A stretch of 40,702 nt of DNA from an uncultured Bacteroidales bacterium (GTDB lineage Bacteria; Bacteroidota; Bacteroidia; Bacteroidales; Paludibacteraceae), in assembly GCA_902798015.1 (NCBI GenBank), contig CADBVL010000003.1, positions 42,857 to 83,558 on the forward strand, read 5' to 3'. Below are positions 6,952 through 15,441 of the stretch, piece by piece; position 1 is the first letter of the stretch; the number at the start of each line of letters is the position of its first letter. Below the pieces are notes generated by a model. That model worked only from the letters and a program-made list of their open reading frames with translations, searched no databases and was not told the origin of the DNA. A program made the translations under genes and the position numbers.

Positions 6952-7825
6952 TCAGGAAGCATTCATCGCGCAGGCGATAGAGAGCGTGCTCGCGCAGACC
7001 TGCGACGAACCGGTGCGCGTATATATCGGTGATGATACCTCAACGGATGGCACCGCAGCGGTGTGCAAACACTATGCATCGCTGGACAACCGCATCGTGT
7101 ATATCCGGCGCAAAAACAATATGGGACTGACCGATAACACGATTGACCTGTACCGCCGCATCCTAGCTGACGGATGCGCGTATATAGCGATGCTGGATGG
7201 CGATGATTATTGGATAGACACACATAAGATACAAATTCAGATTGACTATCTCCGTGCGCACCCGGAAGTAGGCTTTGTGCATACGAACGGTCAGACTTCA
7301 TCCGGTTCCGGCAAGACGAGTTTTGAACCGGCAACAGGCCCCTACGGCGTCGATGGTTCCGGACCGGTCAACTGCACCGTACTTTTCCGTACGTCGTTAT
7401 TGTCCGAAGAGCTGTTGAATGCTATTGCAGCACAGCATTTTCTATGGCTTGATTACCCGTTGTACGGCGTCTTCTATCAACAGACAAAATGGACATATCT
7501 GCCGCAACAAACGGCCGTTTGGCGTGACCACGAATCGGTGTCTCAACCCAAGCGCGCCGAAGTTATTCTTCGCTTGAAAGAAGAGCGTTGCCGCATGTGG
7601 CAATGGTTAGACGTACAATTCCCGGGAAAGGTCGGTTATACCCCCAAAGCGGCACAAGACCTATTATATGCTGCACGGCTGAATCTGATCTATGCGTTCA
7701 AGGACCGAAGTCTGGTGACACCGGAGTTGTTAAACGACTACAAACCGACCCATTGGAAGCAACAAATCAAGCAAAAGGCTCTAAAAAACATAGTATTCTA
7801 TACTATTTTACAAAAAATTATCTAA
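6923..7825 (+). CDS. glycosyltransferase family 2
   Basis: A 300-residue GT-A enzyme if started at the ATG at 6923, which gives MIAVCIATYNQEAFIAQAIE; an upstream in-frame extension to 6782 is non-homologous and overlaps the GT4 gene. GDDTSTDGT and the DxD-type DGDDYW motif mark the nucleotide-sugar and metal site. It probably works with the GT4 enzyme on a surface polysaccharide or lipooligosaccharide. The run of basic residues near the C-terminus may aid membrane association, but there is no transmembrane segment. Last gene of the ssb-led run. Confidence 0.9.
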   Translation: MIAVCIATYNQEAFIAQAIESVLAQTCDEPVRVYIGDDTSTDGTAAVCKHYASLDNRIVYIRRKNNMGLTDNTIDLYRRILADGCAYIAMLDGDDYWIDTHKIQIQIDYLRAHPEVGFVHTNGQTSSGSGKTSFEPATGPYGVDGSGPVNCTVLFRTSLLSEELLNAIAAQHFLWLDYPLYGVFYQQTKWTYLPQQTAVWRDHESVSQPKRAEVILRLKEERCRMWQWLDVQFPGKVGYTPKAAQDLLYAARLNLIYAFKDRSLVTPELLNDYKPTHWKQQIKQKALKNIVFYTILQKII

Positions 7826-7829
7826 AATA

Positions 7830-7861
7830 ATTGCACATATGCGAAATTTGTTGTATATTTG
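7830..7861 (+). promoter_or_regulatory. promoter of the EEP hydrolase operon
   Basis: ATTG (7830-7833), 20-base spacer, TATATTTG (7854-7861). The spacer begins with a near-palindrome, TTGCACATATGCGAA (7831-7845). Confidence 0.75.
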
Positions 7862-7894
7862 CACGGATTTTTGAAAACATCAATCACACATATT

Positions 7895-8959
7895 ATGAAA
7901 CACACAATGATTTGGGTAGCAGCATTGCTGCTGACAGTTAGCACATTCGCTAACGCCGAGACGGAGCAACAGTACGTTCGTTGCATCGCCTTCTACAACC
8001 TCGAGAACCTCTTCGACACTATTCATGACGAGGGTAAGAACGATTATGAGTACTTGCCGGACGGCGGTATGAAGTGGACGAGTTACAAATACGAGCACAA
8101 AATCAAGAAGATGGGTTATGCGGTAGCGCAACTCGGTACGGATTACGACCCGCGCGGCGCTGCATGTATCGGTGTAGCCGAGGTGGAGAACATCGGTTGT
8201 TTGGAAGACCTGTGCAAGGAGACCAACAGCGTGTATGGCCGTCGTCTCAAACCCATCTTACTGGAGGGTCCGGATCGCCGTGGTGTGGATGTAGGTTTTC
8301 TGTATGATACCCTGCTCTTCAAACCTTCGAATGTAAAGGGATATGAGTTAAAGGCACATTACTCGGACGGCGGTGTTATCAAGACCCGTCTGCAACTGCT
8401 CGTTTCGGGTTACTTGATGGGCGACGGCAAACCCGAGAAGATCCATATGATCACCAACCACTGGCCGAGCCGCTATGGCGGCGAGCTCTCCTCCCGTCCG
8501 GGACGTGACACAGCAGCGATGCTCACCATGCATATTTGCGACTCGATCTACCTCAAAGAGCCGAAAGCAAAAATCATCATCATGGGTGACCTCAACGATG
8601 ACCCGGACAACCATAGTTGCAAGGATGTTATTCAGGCAAAGAAGAAACCCAAACAAGTAGAGCCGCAAGGATGGTACAACACTATGTGGATTCACCTCTC
8701 CAACGGTACCGGAACGCTGTTCTATAACGGCGGTTGGAACCTCTTCGACCAGATCATCATCTCCGAACCACTGCTGAACGAAGACAAGAACAGCGGTAGA
8801 TGGGCATATTGGAAATCGCAAGTATTCAACAAACCGTTCCTTACCGTACAGGAAGGAAAAGACAAAGGAGCTCCGCTGCGTACCCACAAGGGCGGCGTAT
8901 GGCAGAATGGTTACGGAGACCACTTCCCGACGATGATTTACCTCATTCGCAAGAAATAA
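7895..8959 (+). CDS. secreted endonuclease/exonuclease/phosphatase-family hydrolase
   Basis: 354 residues from the ATG at 7895, chosen because it gives a clear signal peptide (MKHTMIWVAALLLTVSTFANA, cut after about residue 21); the in-frame upstream TTG lies in the promoter. The mature part carries EEP-fold motifs: IAFYNLENLFDT, GVAEVEN, NHWPSRYGG, MGDLNDDPDN and the final GDHFPTM, which supply the metal-binding Glu/Asp and catalytic His residues. The substrate may be nucleic acid or a phosphoester; Bacteroidetes carry many secreted members of unknown specificity. First gene of a run leading into prs. Confidence 0.87.
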   Translation: MKHTMIWVAALLLTVSTFANAETEQQYVRCIAFYNLENLFDTIHDEGKNDYEYLPDGGMKWTSYKYEHKIKKMGYAVAQLGTDYDPRGAACIGVAEVENIGCLEDLCKETNSVYGRRLKPILLEGPDRRGVDVGFLYDTLLFKPSNVKGYELKAHYSDGGVIKTRLQLLVSGYLMGDGKPEKIHMITNHWPSRYGGELSSRPGRDTAAMLTMHICDSIYLKEPKAKIIIMGDLNDDPDNHSCKDVIQAKKKPKQVEPQGWYNTMWIHLSNGTGTLFYNGGWNLFDQIIISEPLLNEDKNSGRWAYWKSQVFNKPFLTVQEGKDKGAPLRTHKGGVWQNGYGDHFPTMIYLIRKK

Positions 8960-8960
8960 T

Positions 8961-9275
8961 ATGACATTACAACTAAAAAGAAACACCACGCCCATTCAGA
9001 TGCGTAACTACGGACGCATTGTGCAAGATATGATTGCCTATGCTTCGCAGTTGTCTCCGAGTCCGGAACGCGACGCACTGGAGGTGTATATCGCGCAATG
9101 TATGCGCCAGCGCAACCTCGTCTGGAATCGTGACCAGGAGGCAGGGCTCAGCCGTGTACGCGATGATATCCGTCGTCTTTCGAACGGACTGCTACCGTGC
9201 GAGTCACCCGCCTTCGAACAACTAATGGGCATTAGTACTCCTGTCGCTAACACTAAAAAGAAAAAAAATAAGTAA
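8961..9275 (+). CDS. DUF4290-like protein, short form
   Basis: 104 residues, no signal peptide. The segment IQMRNYGRIVQDMIAYASQLSPSPERD followed by an alpha-helical stretch with an AQCMRQRN end resembles the start of the Bacteroidetes DUF4290 family (YGR-x-IQ-x-M pattern), whose members are usually about twice as long. It may therefore be a shortened member, or only a look-alike. The C-terminus is a lysine run (KKKKNK). It begins one base after the EEP stop and its stop overlaps the prs ATG (TAATG). Function unknown. Confidence 0.55.
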   Translation: MTLQLKRNTTPIQMRNYGRIVQDMIAYASQLSPSPERDALEVYIAQCMRQRNLVWNRDQEAGLSRVRDDIRRLSNGLLPCESPAFEQLMGISTPVANTKKKKNK

Positions 9276-10234
9276 TGGAGGAGACAAACCAGTTTAAGGT
9301 CTTTGCCGGTTCAAAAGGCGAGGCATTGGCAAAACGCGTCTGCGAAGAGTTGGGGTGTCAGTTAGGCAACCTGCGTATTGACCGCTTCTCGGATGGTGAG
9401 TTCTGCGCTTATTTCGAAGAGTCCGTACGCGGACAGTCAGTATATTTGGTTCAACCTACCTGTCCGAGCAGCGACAACCTGATGGAGTTACTGCTGATGA
9501 TTGATGCCGCCAAGCGCGCGAGTGCCGCGACAGTGAATGCCGTCATTCCGTATTTCGGCTGGGCACGGCAGGACCGCAAAGATAAACCACGTGTATCCAT
9601 TGGTGCCAAACTGGCGGCCAACATGCTGCAGGTTGCCGGCGCAGACCGCGTCATCACAGTAGATCTGCATGCGGACCAGATTCAGGGATTCTTTGACATT
9701 CCTGTGGATCATATCTACGGGTCGAATGTGCTGGCACCATACGTAGCCGGATTGAACCTAAAGAAACTCATTGTGGCTTCGCCGGATGTCGGAGGTTCCA
9801 AGCGCGCATCGAACTTCGCGAAGAAACTGCACGTGCTTACCGATCGCGAAATACCTATGGTTATATGCTATAAGAACCGTCCGGATTTCAACAAAGTATC
9901 CGAGATACGTGTGCTTGGTGACGTGTACGGTAAAGATGTTGTGCTCTTCGATGATATCGCCGATACTGCAGGTACGCTCTGCAAAGCGGCGGAAGTCATG
10001 ACGGCTGCCGGTGCAAGGAGTGTACGCGCCGTAGTGACGCACGGTGTGCTCAGCGGTCCCGCGTGCCAACGCATTGAAGAATCTTCGCTCGAAGAACTCG
10101 TATGCACCGACTCGCTCCCTATTGATCCGCTACGTTGCCATAAACTGCATATCGAGACCTTGGCAGGGTCTATAGCGCAGACCATCCGCTCCATTCAAAA
10201 CCACACCTCCGTTAGTGAGACCAATATCCGATGA
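9275..10234 (+). CDS. prs: ribose-phosphate pyrophosphokinase
   Basis: 319 residues. Makes PRPP from ribose-5-phosphate and ATP for nucleotide, NAD, His and Trp synthesis. The family motifs are present: KVFAGSKGEALAKRV, RFSDGEFCAYFEESVRG, PYFGWARQDRKDKPR (ATP loop), DLHADQIQGFFDIPVDH and the PRPP loop LFDDIADTAGT. The length is typical. It overlaps the upstream DUF4290-like gene by one base and the downstream lipoprotein gene by four (ATGA), so tight co-translation is likely. Confidence 0.97.
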   Translation: MEETNQFKVFAGSKGEALAKRVCEELGCQLGNLRIDRFSDGEFCAYFEESVRGQSVYLVQPTCPSSDNLMELLLMIDAAKRASAATVNAVIPYFGWARQDRKDKPRVSIGAKLAANMLQVAGADRVITVDLHADQIQGFFDIPVDHIYGSNVLAPYVAGLNLKKLIVASPDVGGSKRASNFAKKLHVLTDREIPMVICYKNRPDFNKVSEIRVLGDVYGKDVVLFDDIADTAGTLCKAAEVMTAAGARSVRAVVTHGVLSGPACQRIEESSLEELVCTDSLPIDPLRCHKLHIETLAGSIAQTIRSIQNHTSVSETNIR

Positions 10235-11196
10235 AAAAAATCCTATTATACATAACTTGTTTTCTCTTAGCGGCTTGCGGCAAAAAGCAAGCCGCTATTA
10301 CGCGTCCCGTTTTTTCCTCCGACTCGGCGTATGCCTATATCGAACGCCAAATGGCTTTCGGTCCGCGCGTCCCGAACAGCAAAGCGCATAATGACTGCGC
10401 TGTATGGTTGATTCAGACCTTCCGCGAGCAAGGCGCTATCGTTGAACTGCAACGAGGACAGATGCCGGACTACCGCGGCAACATGCAGCAGATATACAAT
10501 ATCATTGCACATTTTAATACACCTCAGACGGCGAATCGCCCCCGTGTTCTTCTGGGCGCCCACTATGACACACGTCCATGGTGCGATGAGGAAGAAAACT
10601 ATAATGACCGCTATTATAATGTACCCGGCGCCAACGACGGCGCGAGTGGAGTAGGCGTGCTGCTCGAGATAGGCCGGCAACTCGGTCAGCGCATAGCGGA
10701 CTCCACCCTTCGCATACCTGTGGACATCGTCCTGTTTGATTGCGAAGATATGGGTACACCGCGTTTCTACACGGGAGCAGAACGGGAAGACACGTGGTGT
10801 CTGGGTTCGCAGTTGTGGGCTACCAGTTATGCCAAAATCAATGCGCCTGCCTATCAATACGGCATAGTGCTGGATATGGTCGGAGCACCGGACGCTTCCT
10901 TCCCGCGGGAGTTGTACTCCACCCAATACGCCGCCAACTACCAACAGCAGATATGGAACACCGCGGAGAAACTCGGATATGGCACATATTTCAACAACCA
11001 GCAATCCTATCCTATTACCGACGACCACTATTACGTCAATTATATCGCCGGTATTCCTTGCGTGGACATCATCCATTATGACATACGCAATGCTACTGGT
11101 TTCGCTTCTTGGTGGCACACGCGCAAAGACAATATGGACAACATCTCCAAGACAACTCTGCAAGCCGTTGGAGAGGTGGTGATGAGCCAACTATAA
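10231..11196 (+). CDS. M28-fold lipoprotein, probable glutaminyl-peptide cyclotransferase
   Basis: 321 residues with a lipoprotein signal ending FLLAAC (Cys16). The catalytic domain has zinc-ligand motifs of the M28/glutaminyl-cyclase fold: AHYDTRPW (111-113), GANDGASGVGVLLE (Asp136), LFDCEDMG (Glu172) and a C-terminal TDDHYYVNY. FGPRVPNSKAH and the CEDMG context resemble the zinc-dependent glutaminyl cyclases known from Bacteroidetes such as Porphyromonas, which form N-terminal pyroglutamate on exported proteins. An M28 aminopeptidase is the alternative. It probably sits on the periplasmic face of a membrane. Four-base overlap with prs. Confidence 0.8.
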   Translation: MKKILLYITCFLLAACGKKQAAITRPVFSSDSAYAYIERQMAFGPRVPNSKAHNDCAVWLIQTFREQGAIVELQRGQMPDYRGNMQQIYNIIAHFNTPQTANRPRVLLGAHYDTRPWCDEEENYNDRYYNVPGANDGASGVGVLLEIGRQLGQRIADSTLRIPVDIVLFDCEDMGTPRFYTGAEREDTWCLGSQLWATSYAKINAPAYQYGIVLDMVGAPDASFPRELYSTQYAANYQQQIWNTAEKLGYGTYFNNQQSYPITDDHYYVNYIAGIPCVDIIHYDIRNATGFASWWHTRKDNMDNISKTTLQAVGEVVMSQL

Positions 11197-11200
11197 AAGT

Positions 11201-11235
11201 CGTAATCACGTAATTACGTTATCTCGTTACAACGA
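11201..11235 (+). repeat. 8-bp CGTAATnn array before sufC
   Basis: Four contiguous octamers (CGTAATCA, CGTAATTA, CGTTATCT, CGTTACAA) followed by CGA and the sufC ATG. They occupy nearly the whole gap after the glutaminyl-cyclase-like gene. Same family as 19342-19376, 20066-20100 and 21866-21884. Confidence 0.8.
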
Positions 11236-11979
11236 ATGAATAAATTATTAGAAATAAAAGATTTGCATGCCTCTATAGGCGGAAAGGAGATTCTCAAGGG
11301 CGTCAACCTCGTCATCAACGAAGGTGAGGTTCACGCTATCATGGGGCCAAACGGGGCTGGTAAATCCACGCTCTCTGCCGTCCTTACGGGCAATCCCGCG
11401 TACGAGGTGACTTCCGGCGAAGTCTATCTCAAAGGACAGGACCTTCTGGCGATGGAACCGGAAGTGCGCGCACGCGCAGGCGTGTTCCTTTCTTTTCAAT
11501 ATCCTGTAGAGATTCCCGGTGTCAGCATGACCAATTTCATGCGTACCGCCATCAATGCCAAACGCGAGTACGAAGGGAAAGAACCTATCTCGCCCAAAGA
11601 GTTTCTCGCATTGATGCGAGAGAAAAAGAAACTCTTGGAACTCCCCGACAAACTCAATAACCGTTCGGTTAACGAAGGTTTCTCCGGAGGAGAGAAGAAG
11701 AAAAACGAGATTTTCCAGATGGCGATGCTCGAACCTTGTCTCTCCATCCTTGACGAGACAGACTCCGGACTTGACATCGATGCGCTGCGCATCGTAGCCG
11801 AAGGCGTCAACCGCCTCAAGACTCCGCAGAACGCCTCCATCGTCATCACCCACTATCAACGACTGCTGGACTACATCGTCCCTGACTTTGTGCATGTCCT
11901 TGCAGACGGCAAAATCGTCAAAACAGGCGACAAAACCTTAGCCCTCGAACTCGAAGAGCATGGATATGAGAATATCTAA
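11236..11979 (+). CDS. sufC: Fe-S cluster assembly ATPase SufC
   Basis: 247-residue ABC-type ATPase with Walker [10 protein letters not shown], SufC-specific signature [11 protein letters not shown], Walker [13 protein letters not shown] and switch His in VITHYQR. It powers scaffold opening in the SUF pathway. It is followed by an unusually short sufD that it overlaps by about 20 bases. sufB, sufS and sufE are not present in the window, although they normally accompany sufC in this phylum. An 8-bp repeat array precedes the start. Confidence 0.96.
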   Translation: MNKLLEIKDLHASIGGKEILKGVNLVINEGEVHAIMGPNGAGKSTLSAVLTGNPAYEVTSGEVYLKGQDLLAMEPEVRARAGVFLSFQYPVEIPGVSMTNFMRTAINAKREYEGKEPISPKEFLALMREKKKLLELPDKLNNRSVNEGFSGGEKKKNEIFQMAMLEPCLSILDETDSGLDIDALRIVAEGVNRLKTPQNASIVITHYQRLLDYIVPDFVHVLADGKIVKTGDKTLALELEEHGYENI

Positions 11980-12577
11980 AGGCGAAATATTTGAGCGTGT
12001 TTTCATCAACGAGGAAGTAAATCTTCAAATCGATCAGGAAGCCGGTTCGCATGTGAAAATACATGTGATCAATGCCTCGTTCTCTATTACTGTAAACCAA
12101 TTAGGAGAAGGCTGCCTGACGGAGATTTATGGCTTGGAGAACTTGCATGGCGATGAATCTGTCACTGCCGAGACGCACGTCACACACGCTGTAGGAGGCG
12201 GCACATCTAATCAGTTGATTAAGTTTGTGTTAGCGGATCTATCGCGTGGTCATTTTATCGGAGATCTGAAGATTGCACAGGACGCGCAGAAGACCGAAGC
12301 CCATCAGACCAACCGCAATCTCCTCCTCTCCGAGGACGCGGAAATGCGCACGCAACCGCAGTTGGAGATCTACGCTGATGATGTCAAGGCCACCCACGGT
12401 GCTTCGACAGGTCAATTGGATGAGTCGGCGCTTTTCTACATGCAACAACGAGGCATTGACAAACAAAAAGCGCGTCAACTCCTCGTTAACGCGTTTATGA
12501 AAGACGTCCTCGCTACCATCAGCGATGATGAATTAAGAGAACAATTACTGAACTCTATTGATGGCGTAGTCCAGTAA
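11960..12577 (+). CDS. sufD: compact SufBD-family scaffold protein (short SufD)
   Basis: 205 residues, about half the usual SufD length. The beta-helix-like body and C-terminal helical region are present, with [19 protein letters not shown] and [19 protein letters not shown], the part that docks to SufC. His146 in the HGAS motif corresponds to the essential His of SufD, but the preceding Cys usual in E. coli SufD (KCSHG) is Ala here (KATHG). The usual N-terminal domain is absent, not frameshifted: the preceding DNA encodes sufC. The start may be at 11960 or 11966. Its 3' end overlaps the convergent polyprenyl synthase gene by 33 bases. Confidence 0.85.
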   Translation: MDMRISKGEIFERVFINEEVNLQIDQEAGSHVKIHVINASFSITVNQLGEGCLTEIYGLENLHGDESVTAETHVTHAVGGGTSNQLIKFVLADLSRGHFIGDLKIAQDAQKTEAHQTNRNLLLSEDAEMRTQPQLEIYADDVKATHGASTGQLDESALFYMQQRGIDKQKARQLLVNAFMKDVLATISDDELREQLLNSIDGVVQ

Positions 12578-13537
12578 AGCCAGCAGACTCGTTTTCTCAG
12601 GACAGTCATGAAAGATACCTAAAGCTTCCATGGCTTGTTTTTTATAGGCTAACATCTGGCGCACGGCATACTCATCCCCTTTGAAGCGCATCACAAACGC
12701 CTTGATCTCTTGCAGCGCTTTATCGATTTCTATGGTCTCGCTGTGTGCCGCTAACATCTCACCTAACTCACGGATGTGCTCCGCTTCACTCTGTGGTGCT
12801 CTCCGCAATGCTTCTATCAGCGGTAGCGTAACTTTTCCGTCCCGCAAATCACTCATCGTCGGTTTGCCTATTTCCTCCAGATCGCTGTAATCGAAGATAT
12901 CGTCTTTTATCTGGAAACACAATCCCAACAACCGTCCGTACTCGCGCAGTGCGGCGCGTTGACGCGGCGTACAACCGGCACTCTCAGCGCCCGCCTCGGA
13001 GCAGGCTTGGAATAACTGAGCCGTCTTCTGGTTGATTACTTGCAAATAGCGCGCCTCATCAATCCACATACTCTGTCCAACATGCAACTGCACCATTTCT
13101 CCACTTGACAAACTCTTGCCTAACTGGGACACGATCTCTAAGATGCGAATATTACGCACTTCGGCCACCAATCCTATCACCTTCGCCAACATGTAATCGC
13201 CGATAAGTATCGCCACCTTGTTGGACCACTTGGTGTGCACCGCCGCTACGCCGCGACGGGTGTCTGAACTGTCCACAACGTCATCATGAATAAGGCTTGC
13301 CGTATGCAACAGTTCCAGTGCAACGGCCGAACGGATTGTTTTTTCCGTCACAGGATTACATATCTGCGCAGCCAATAACACCAATAACGGGCGTAACTGT
13401 TTGCCGCGACGTGAACCTACATAAGACAGCACCTCCTGCTGTAACTTGTTGTCCGCTCGCAGCGATGCCTCCATCATCCGCTCGTAGTGCTTCCACTGCG
13501 CCGATATTGGTTGCCGTATGTTCGATAAAGTGTCCAT
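12545..13537 (-). CDS. trans-polyprenyl diphosphate synthase (IspB-like)
   Basis: 330 residues from the ATG at 13537; the upstream in-frame codons pass through the promoter and are ignored. Elongates allylic diphosphates with isopentenyl diphosphate, most likely making the side chain of menaquinone. First aspartate-rich motif DDVVD (about 85-89) in LIHDDVVDSSDTRRG, second motif DDIFD (about 212-216) in FQIKDDIFDYSD, plus GKQLRPLL and the lysine of KDGK-like RDGKVTLPL. An octaprenyl- or heptaprenyl-type length is likely but not determinable here. Convergent and overlapping with sufD. Confidence 0.9.
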   Translation of the reverse strand: MDTLSNIRQPISAQWKHYERMMEASLRADNKLQQEVLSYVGSRRGKQLRPLLVLLAAQICNPVTEKTIRSAVALELLHTASLIHDDVVDSSDTRRGVAAVHTKWSNKVAILIGDYMLAKVIGLVAEVRNIRILEIVSQLGKSLSSGEMVQLHVGQSMWIDEARYLQVINQKTAQLFQACSEAGAESAGCTPRQRAALREYGRLLGLCFQIKDDIFDYSDLEEIGKPTMSDLRDGKVTLPLIEALRRAPQSEAEHIRELGEMLAAHSETIEIDKALQEIKAFVMRFKGDEYAVRQMLAYKKQAMEALGIFHDCPEKTSLLALLDYAINRVQ

Positions 13538-13554
13538 TTTGTCCGAATCGGCTG

Positions 13555-13586
13555 CAAAGGTAATATATTTTTTTGATATGTGCAAA
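13555..13586 (-). promoter_or_regulatory. promoter of the polyprenyl synthase gene
   Basis: Minus strand: TTTG (13583-13586), 20-base spacer, TACCTTTG (13555-13562). The -33 box extends as TTTGCACATATCAA. Confidence 0.8.
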
Positions 13587-13627
13587 AAATGCGTCAATTT
13601 TTCCACATAGAGTTGCGATTTTTTACG

Positions 13628-13635
13628 TAATTTTG
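13628..13635 (+). promoter_or_regulatory. possible -7 box of uxaC
   Basis: TAATTTTG fits TAnnTTTG, 80 bases before the uxaC start. No TTTG is found at the expected -33 distance, so this promoter is weaker, activator-dependent, or not real. Confidence 0.5.
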
Positions 13636-13715
13636 CAGCCGATATATTGTGCGCGCGTGCTTCGTGCGTATCAATCTCAAGGAAACAACATCATTTAACA
13701 CTATAATTCTATCTT

Positions 13716-15131
13716 ATGAAAGCTTTCATGGACAAAGATTTCCTGCTGCAGACAGAGACCGCACAGGAACTCTATCACGAGCATGCCGAGCACATGCCGA
13801 TCATTGACTATCATTGTCATTTAATTCCCCAAATGGTGGCTGAGAACAAGCGTTTTGAGTCGATTGCGCAGATCTGGCTCATGGGCGACCATTACAAATG
13901 GCGCGCAATGCGTTCCAACGGTGTAGATGAGCGTTTCTGCACCGGTAAGGACACGACAGACTGGCAGAAATTCGAGAAATGGGCAGAGACCGTGCCTTAT
14001 ACGTTTAGAAATCCGCTGTACCACTGGACGCATCTGGAGCTCAAAACCGCTTTCGGTATCGAGGAGCGTCTGAACCCCGAGACCGCACGCGCTATTTACG
14101 ACAAGTGCAACGACCTGATTGCCAATGATCCGAAGTTCTGTCCGCGCGGACTGATGAAGCACTACCACGTGGAACTCGTTTGTACGACCGATGATCCGGC
14201 TGACAGCCTCGAATGGCACAAGATGGTCAAAGAAGATCCGACCGCAGAGGTACGTATGTTGCCGACTTGGCGTCCGGACGCAGGTATGAACATCGAAGCT
14301 GCTACTTGGAAAGCATACATCGAGAAACTGGCTAAGGTTGCCGGCGTCGAGATCCGTAATTTCGCCGACATGGTAGATGCCCTCCAGAAACGTCATGACT
14401 TCTTTGAGTCAATGGGTTGCCGCCTCTCTGACCACGGAATCGAGGAGTTCTACGACGAGCCATATACCGATGCAGAGATTAACGCGATCTTCCAGAAAGC
14501 CCTTGCAGGCAAAGAGCTGAGCGCTTATGAGATTCGTCAGTACAAGCACGCTTATCTCCACGCGCAGGCTGAGATGGACTACGCTTCGGGTTGGACCCAG
14601 CAGTACCACTACGGCGCTATCCGTAACAATAACAGCAAAATGTTCGCACAACTTGGCGCAGACACCGGTTTCGACTCCATCGGCGAGTTCACGACGGCGA
14701 AGGCAATGAGTCATTTCCTCGATGAGATGAATAGCGAAGGCCATTTGGCTAAGACCATCCTTTATAACCTCAACCCCTGTGCGAACGAAGTGATTGCTAC
14801 CATGCTCGGTAACTTCCAGGATGGTTCCGTTCCGGGTAAGATTCAGTTCGGTTCCGGCTGGTGGTTCTTGGATCAGAAAGACGGCATGGAGAAGCAGATG
14901 ATGGCTTTGAGTAACCTCGGTCTCCTCTCTCGCATGGTCGGCATGTTGACCGACAGCCGTTCGTTCCTGAGCTACCCGCGTCACGAATACTTCCGTCGTA
15001 CGCTCTGTAACGTCCTCGGCAACGACATCGAGAACGGCATGATCCCGTACACCGGCTACGAGAAAGCCCGCGTTCAACAGATGGTCGAAGACATCTGCTA
15101 TAACAACGCAAAGAACTACTTCAAGTTCTAA
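13716..15131 (+). CDS. uxaC: glucuronate isomerase (uronate isomerase)
   Basis: 471 residues, the usual length. Converts D-glucuronate to D-fructuronate and D-galacturonate to D-tagaturonate, the first step of hexuronate breakdown. Family features: DYHCHLIPQ near the N-terminus (metal-binding histidines), DHYKWRAMRSNG, LVCTTDDPADSLEWH, a middle SDHGIEEF, and the C-terminal FQDGSVPGKIQFGSGWWFLDQ and TDSRSFLSYPRHEYFRR. With kdgK, kdgA and exuT downstream it forms a hexuronate pathway, although those genes are about 3 kb away beyond an AT-rich insert. uxaA and uxaB homologues are not in the window. Confidence 0.97.
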   Translation: MKAFMDKDFLLQTETAQELYHEHAEHMPIIDYHCHLIPQMVAENKRFESIAQIWLMGDHYKWRAMRSNGVDERFCTGKDTTDWQKFEKWAETVPYTFRNPLYHWTHLELKTAFGIEERLNPETARAIYDKCNDLIANDPKFCPRGLMKHYHVELVCTTDDPADSLEWHKMVKEDPTAEVRMLPTWRPDAGMNIEAATWKAYIEKLAKVAGVEIRNFADMVDALQKRHDFFESMGCRLSDHGIEEFYDEPYTDAEINAIFQKALAGKELSAYEIRQYKHAYLHAQAEMDYASGWTQQYHYGAIRNNNSKMFAQLGADTGFDSIGEFTTAKAMSHFLDEMNSEGHLAKTILYNLNPCANEVIATMLGNFQDGSVPGKIQFGSGWWFLDQKDGMEKQMMALSNLGLLSRMVGMLTDSRSFLSYPRHEYFRRTLCNVLGNDIENGMIPYTGYEKARVQQMVEDICYNNAKNYFKF

Positions 15132-15144
15132 TCCCTCTCACACA

Positions 15145-15179
15145 CCCCGCTTGCCTCTCAAGACGAGAGGTAGGCGGGG
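15145..15179 (+). terminator. hairpin after uxaC
   Basis: CCCCGC pairs with GCGGGG, and inside CCTCTC pairs with GAGAGG, with a small internal loop and a five-base apical loop. It follows the uxaC stop by 13 bases. Only a weak T-rich tail (AATTATT) follows, so it may be a stabiliser as much as a terminator. Confidence 0.7.
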
Positions 15180-15441
15180 AATTATTAACGTGTAGATTTT
15201 GCACGTTATAAAACTGGTCGGCGCAAAATTTGCGTCCACCACAAAGAACAAATTCTTGCCATGTGCAAATTTTGCACTACCCAAGAAAAATTCCAACAGT
15301 TTCCAAAATGGAAACAATTGGTGAAACTAAAGAAGCAAAATGAAGACGAATTTAAAGAATAGGGTACTATAAAAACGACACCCGATAGTTTGACTTGCGT
15401 TAGGGACTAACGGGAATGAAAGGGAAAATATATAACTCTAT
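15180..15441. other. AT-rich intergenic stretch with several inverted repeats
   Basis: No convincing gene. It holds CGCAAA-A-TTTGCG (15222-15234), GTGCAAA-T-TTTGCAC (15263-15277), GTTTCC-AAAAT-GGAAAC (15299-15315) and CGTTAG-GGA-CTAACG (15398-15412). A 33-codon ORF (15261-15362, with CKFC near the start) is open but unsupported. The stretch marks the left edge of the AT-rich island and may contain operators for the LRR gene; no TAnnTTTG with a spaced -33 box was found. Confidence 0.6.

Noticed and set aside
11960..12577. SufD shortened by a frameshift or sequencing error
   Set aside because: The region before it is intact sufC in another frame, so there is no room for a missing N-terminus in this window.
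15261..15362. 33-codon ORF with a CKFC motif between uxaC and the LRR gene
   Set aside because: No promoter or RBS support, overlaps two inverted repeats, and an ORF of this size is expected by chance in AT-rich DNA.
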